A stretch of 64,000 bases of DNA from Halomonas fontilapidosi (GTDB taxonomy: Bacteria > Pseudomonadota > Gammaproteobacteria > Pseudomonadales > Halomonadaceae). The position numbers and the translations under genes are program-made. The notes under the pieces were generated by a model that was not told the origin of the DNA, made no database searches, and was given only the letters and a program-made list of their open reading frames with translations. The stretch lies in the NCBI RefSeq assembly GCF_014192285.1, contig NZ_JACHXQ010000001.1, forward strand, positions 248,001 through 312,000, given 5' to 3'. Shown piece by piece: positions 61,701-64,000 of this stretch (position 1 is its first letter; every line of letters starts with the position of its first letter).

Positions 61701-62672
61701 GTGGTGGCATTGCTGCTCGAGCCAGCGCATCAGTTCAACCTGCAATGCCAGGCTGGCGCGGGCATCGGCGCGAGCCGAGAGGTCGGCCTTGAGCCGCAGG
61801 CGAATGGCCATCACAGAAAGCTGGCGCTGTTCGATCTCGTCCTCGCGCAGCGGGGCACTGTCCAAGGCCAGGGTACGCGAGAAGGCCCCGCTCGGGCCGA
61901 GGTGTGCCGCCTCGGCCTGGGAGTCGGACCAGTAGCGGGCCAGTTGCAGGAAGGAAGGCTCGGGCTGCTGGCCAGAAAGCGCCAGCAGCTGCAGGTAGGC
62001 GTTGTACTGCTCGTGGGCGGCCGCCAGCTGCCCTTGCTCGGCCAGCTGGCGCACCAGGCGCTCATGAAAGGGGCCATAGCCGGAAAAGCGACTGACCAGT
62101 GACTCAAGCACGCCAGCCGGCAGCGGCTCATGATGCTCCAGCACGCTCTCGGCGAAGCGGATCACCCGTTGGCGCCACTCGTTGCGCACCTGAACCAGCC
62201 AGCGCTGGTACTCGGCACAGCTCGAGAGATGCAGCTCCTCGGCGAGATCGCCGCGGTAACAGGCCAGCACCGACTCGAGCGTCGCCACGTCGGCGGGGGC
62301 ATCGAGCAGTGCCTGCAGGCGATGCATGTCGAAGTGCCAGTGCTCCGGCAGCCGGAAGGCAATGGTCTGACGCGACACCGACAGCACTCGCTCGGCTTCG
62401 TCACCCAGTGACTGTCGCAGGCAGTGCAAGGCGTGACGCAGGTTGGTGCGCCCGGACGACAGGCCCTGATCGGGCCACAGCAGTTCGGCCAGGGTGGCGC
62501 GGCTGACCGGCTGCTCGTGGAGCAGCAGGTAGACCAGCAACGCCTTGACCTTGTCGTAACTGAACTGGGTCAGGACATCGTCGCCCAGACTCAATGAAAA
62601 GTGGCCGAAGAGTGCCAGGTGGTCCCGGTCATTATCGTGTAGATCGTCGGCAGCATCCCGCATGGTGATCAT
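58749..62672 (-). CDS. Very large BTAD/AAA transcriptional regulator with cyclase-like domain
   Basis: A 1307-aa protein. Domains in order: OmpR-type winged helix (about 18-95; HLALFGHFSLSLGDDVL, AELLWPDQG), bacterial transcriptional activator (BTAD) helical repeats (about 100-250), a region like a class III nucleotide cyclase domain (about 285-465), an AAA ATPase with Walker A RGPSGLGKSAL near 509 and Walker B LVLMIDDLQWLD near 627, and a long TPR-like helical C-terminus. The cyclase-like part keeps the fold pattern (RQLSVMAIRL, LAAGLDSGRVVYL, SEGSELVISQDA-like end) but not the metal-binding Asp residues, so it is probably a sensor. It starts 24 bp after miaE and is probably co-transcribed. 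Target genes unknown. Confidence 0.85.
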   Translation of the reverse strand: MITMRDAADDLHDNDRDHLALFGHFSLSLGDDVLTQFSYDKVKALLVYLLLHEQPVSRATLAELLWPDQGLSSGRTNLRHALHCLRQSLGDEAERVLSVSRQTIAFRLPEHWHFDMHRLQALLDAPADVATLESVLACYRGDLAEELHLSSCAEYQRWLVQVRNEWRQRVIRFAESVLEHHEPLPAGVLESLVSRFSGYGPFHERLVRQLAEQGQLAAAHEQYNAYLQLLALSGQQPEPSFLQLARYWSDSQAEAAHLGPSGAFSRTLALDSAPLREDEIEQRQLSVMAIRLRLKADLSARADARASLALQVELMRWLEQQCHHLGGFWLPGATGGLGLACFGTHGPAHQLAELVALYEHCRRVLPDESQRHWSGEGDPPRIELAAGLDSGRVVYLPERHLVDPLGQVTQGSLDLMSAAEGSELVISQDASQHMPPALDLQPRLSTRLVASDGRVRLRALVLGANEGGREAPPPSLVGREASLRTLRDALARAGIGLRQSVLVRGPSGLGKSALLVGFRQLEQSREAAICWQPTTRLSVQEPYGVARQLLRWHQGGRIDVEALLQLFASDDASAPDADHRLLLEEALGVREPREIAALAQSGEAVELVVGLVHRLIRELSRERTLVLMIDDLQWLDEPSFKVLAGLQARLPINTPFLLVASHHGREALPAKLHWDQQISLGRLDAMQSSRLLSQLARRYRIHLSPRLRGQIIERCDGVPLYLQEICRRVDMDRREGRTVQLDELPRGLLGLLASRIDQLDTDREVAHVAAVLGRRFRLDFLAECSGWEMGRLMPALEQMRRLEIIEPAEGEEGEREYQFTHQLLQEAAYLSCPRDVRVSIHRQVVSLIEEHFPMWISRHPGDFATHLRRSGHYARGARYFELAAREALKVSANRTALKMADFGLASLRHVEGQAEREISLLTVRGQAAFALEGHGSPTAHESFVRARELLAQEEAFMDDGGDLEQAFLVQWGLWVGCSQRHAHADAFSLASRLAGLADRLEDPRYRRLADFARASCEYWAGRISQAYDHLEEIDPLTAPMMIEWLPFSDHPQVAAACFQGWTLCLRGDYQRAERQVESAIRLAERIGHPGSLAMALMYAAALYRQLGHVHLATMRAERAFELTGTPDLHLWQVASRSVLGWQRALAGDRAGLSQIESAQEELAEVTGRDPYQRPALWYVDACLALGELSRAENYLDQCLMIARERTTLFVPELAVQLARVRQRLGHSRDEVRSLAEQALVQARDDGNLHQQLAALELWLTLIDARDEGLRSEFRTLLGEVSHSDAPVLMRWRTLLDRRLSHAADLSS

Positions 62673-62696
62673 TCCTGCGTGGCGGAAGTGATGGCC

Positions 62697-63341
62697 TCAG
62701 GCCGGCACGCCGCTGTGAAAACGAAAGGCCGTGTCCGGCATGGTGACCAGCTCGGCCTCGCGATCTGAGAAAAAGGCGATACGCGCATCGATGGGCACCG
62801 GGGCCAGGCGGCGCGCCAGCATCAGGTAATCCTCGAAATGGCGACCTTCCGACTTAACCAGACTGCGATAGAACTTGGCAAGTTCATCATCCAGATGGGG
62901 GATCAGGCGGGCAAAGCGCTCGCAGCTACGGGCCTCGATCAGCGCGCCGATGATCAGGATGTCGACCAGCCGCTCCGGCTCCTGTCCCCGCACATGGCGG
63001 CGCAGCCCCTCGGCATAGCGCGAGGCACTGATGTGGCGATAGACGATGCCCCGCGCCTCCATCAGCTTGACGACCTGTTCGAAGTGCAGCAGCTCTTCCC
63101 GGGCCAGCTGCGACATCTTGGTGAGCAGCAGCGGCTGGTCCACATAGCGGTAGAGCAGGCTCATGGCGGTAGAGGCGGCCTTCTTCTCGCACTGGGCATG
63201 GTCGATCAGCAATAGTTCGTGGTTGGCCAGCGCCCAGTCCACCCAGGCATCCGGCGTGGTACAGGGCAGGAAGGCGAGCAGCTCGGCCGGCAGCAGGTCC
63301 TGGCAATCGGTCGTCTCGAGGGTCGGTGTGACGGGCATCAT
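62697..63341 (-). CDS. miaE: tRNA-(ms2io6A) hydroxylase MiaE
   Basis: A 214-aa di-iron enzyme that hydroxylates the ms2i6A base at position 37 of tRNAs. The iron-binding Glu and His residues lie in LLIDHAQCEKKAASTAMSLLYRY and AREELLHFEQV, and in the second half in IIGALIEARSCERFARL and KSEGRHFEDYLML. The length matches the family. Two adjacent ATG codons start the gene (63341 and 63338); the frame upstream is antisense to the neighbour. It lies 13 bp after the DUF1289 gene. Confidence 0.92.
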   Translation of the reverse strand: MMPVTPTLETTDCQDLLPAELLAFLPCTTPDAWVDWALANHELLLIDHAQCEKKAASTAMSLLYRYVDQPLLLTKMSQLAREELLHFEQVVKLMEARGIVYRHISASRYAEGLRRHVRGQEPERLVDILIIGALIEARSCERFARLIPHLDDELAKFYRSLVKSEGRHFEDYLMLARRLAPVPIDARIAFFSDREAELVTMPDTAFRFHSGVPA

Positions 63342-63354
63342 GAATCCAGTGTGA

Positions 63355-63792
63355 TCAGGTCGATGAATCGTGGAGCCGTGTCTGTCGCCGCTCAGCGGCG
63401 AGCAGCAGGTCGGCGCTGATGCGTGCATGGAGCGTTGCGGCATCTTCGCCGTCACGACCGGCCAGTCCGTAGCACGCCAGGTCGCGGATGCGACCACGGC
63501 CCACCCGCAACAGCTCCACGGCGCGGGAGAGCGGCGGCTGTTCGTCACGGAAGCGGATCCGGTGACGGCGCAGCTGTGCCTCAAGGCTCTCGGGATCCGT
63601 GACCACCAAAAAGCGCCCGGCGACTTCGGCCCGCAGACGGTCCAGCTCGGTCATGCGCGCGCCCCGCTGAGCGCCTGACAGACCCGGCCAGTCGCGAATC
63701 TCGCTGTCGATTCGCTGGCAGCCACGGCACACCCGGTCGCCCAGGGTGGTCGAGCAGAGACCGACGCACGGCGAGGTGATGCGTTCCCCCAT
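63355..63792 (-). CDS. DUF1289 protein with C-terminal extension
   Basis: A 145-aa protein. The N-terminal 50 residues are a DUF1289 unit with the Cys-rich pattern SPCVGLCSTTLGDRVCRGC, likely binding a metal. A roughly 90-residue extension, RLRAEVAGRFLVVTDPESLEAQLRR onward, is not recognised. The start at 63792 has GGGAG 7 nt upstream. It is the first gene of the probable DUF1289-miaE-regulator operon. The 208 bp to the window end hold no gene I can see. Confidence 0.8.
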   Translation of the reverse strand: MGERITSPCVGLCSTTLGDRVCRGCQRIDSEIRDWPGLSGAQRGARMTELDRLRAEVAGRFLVVTDPESLEAQLRRHRIRFRDEQPPLSRAVELLRVGRGRIRDLACYGLAGRDGEDAATLHARISADLLLAAERRQTRLHDSST

Positions 63793-64000
63793 GTCATCTC
63801 CCGTTGACGTTAACGTGCGTTGATAGAGCGTCATGGTAACGCGGGGAACGCCAGACTGGCAGCCCGAGGTTGCCGGCGACCAAAGTTCAAGGCCGCAACC
63901 ACGGGCTCAACTTAACATTGTCGACAGTTTCCTCTATGATCTCGACACCGCTGACCCGCTGATAACAGGCAGGATCTGCCCCCTATTTTCCGCGCCGAAG

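Noticed and set aside
1..64000. CRISPR arrays or Cas genes
   Set aside because: No regularly spaced repeat array of the right size and no Cas-like protein was found on either strand.

Overview
The window looks like a chromosome segment of a halophilic gammaproteobacterium, most likely Halomonas or a close relative. This is inferred from the very GC-rich coding sequence, the dense 4-bp-overlap operons and the gene content (DUF6482, DUF2789, TRAP transporter, CIO-type cytochrome bd, PqiABC, XdhABC-GuaD). No rRNA genes, CRISPR arrays, insertion sequences or complete tRNA genes were seen.

Positions 1-6742 are the right end of an integrated mobile element. Read from its integrase on the minus strand it carries a tyrosine recombinase, a 225-aa unknown protein, an AlpA/MerR-like helix-turn-helix protein, two small proteins and a RepA-like primase-helicase. 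A cluster of short repeats and hairpins (991-1159) follows, and then an AT-rich cargo gene with a C-terminal SEC-C zinc motif that continues off the left edge. The element ends in the 3' 32 nt of a tRNA-Pro (6711-6742) followed by a strong terminator, so tRNA-Pro is the likely integration site. No virion structural genes are visible; it resembles a satellite or integrative element.

The rest (6743-64000) reads as ordinary core and accessory chromosome. 6980-8223 holds small stress or unknown proteins. 8468-11478 is a TRAP transporter (DctPQM) plus a small lipoprotein. 11500-13781 holds a DUF938 methyltransferase, RluF and a DUF6482 protein. 13877-19496 holds two tandem P-type cation ATPases. 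19549-29138 holds HrpB, a RutR-like TetR regulator and a purine-degradation set (XdhABC, guanine deaminase), with a near-consensus RutR-type operator in front of xdhA. 29135-31943 holds MsrPQ and a di-haem peroxidase. 32026-33714 is a diguanylate cyclase. 33857-40721 is cydABDC with an adenine/adenosine deaminase directly behind it. 41018-45738 holds CaxA and PqiABC. 45880-53935 holds RhlE, two unknown proteins, a CynX-like MFS transporter and a three-part ABC exporter (ATPase, FtsX-like permease, HlyD-like adaptor). 54020-58662 holds asparaginase, DUF2789, an SRPBCC protein, the U32 protein TrhP, QueC and a YkgJ-type protein. 58749-63792 is a likely operon of a DUF1289 protein, MiaE and a 1307-aa BTAD/AAA regulator.

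Two functional themes recur. The first is purine salvage and catabolism: adenine deaminase, guanine deaminase and xanthine dehydrogenase feed one route to urate. The second is tRNA modification (TrhP, QueC, MiaE) alongside 23S rRNA modification (RluF) and RNA helicases (RhlE; HrpB is related). The observations most worth following are the opposite Glu/Gln pattern at the M4 and M5 ion-site positions of the two P-type ATPases, the element with its candidate origin and SEC-C cargo, the RutR-type operator, and the very large BTAD regulator with a degenerate cyclase-like domain.
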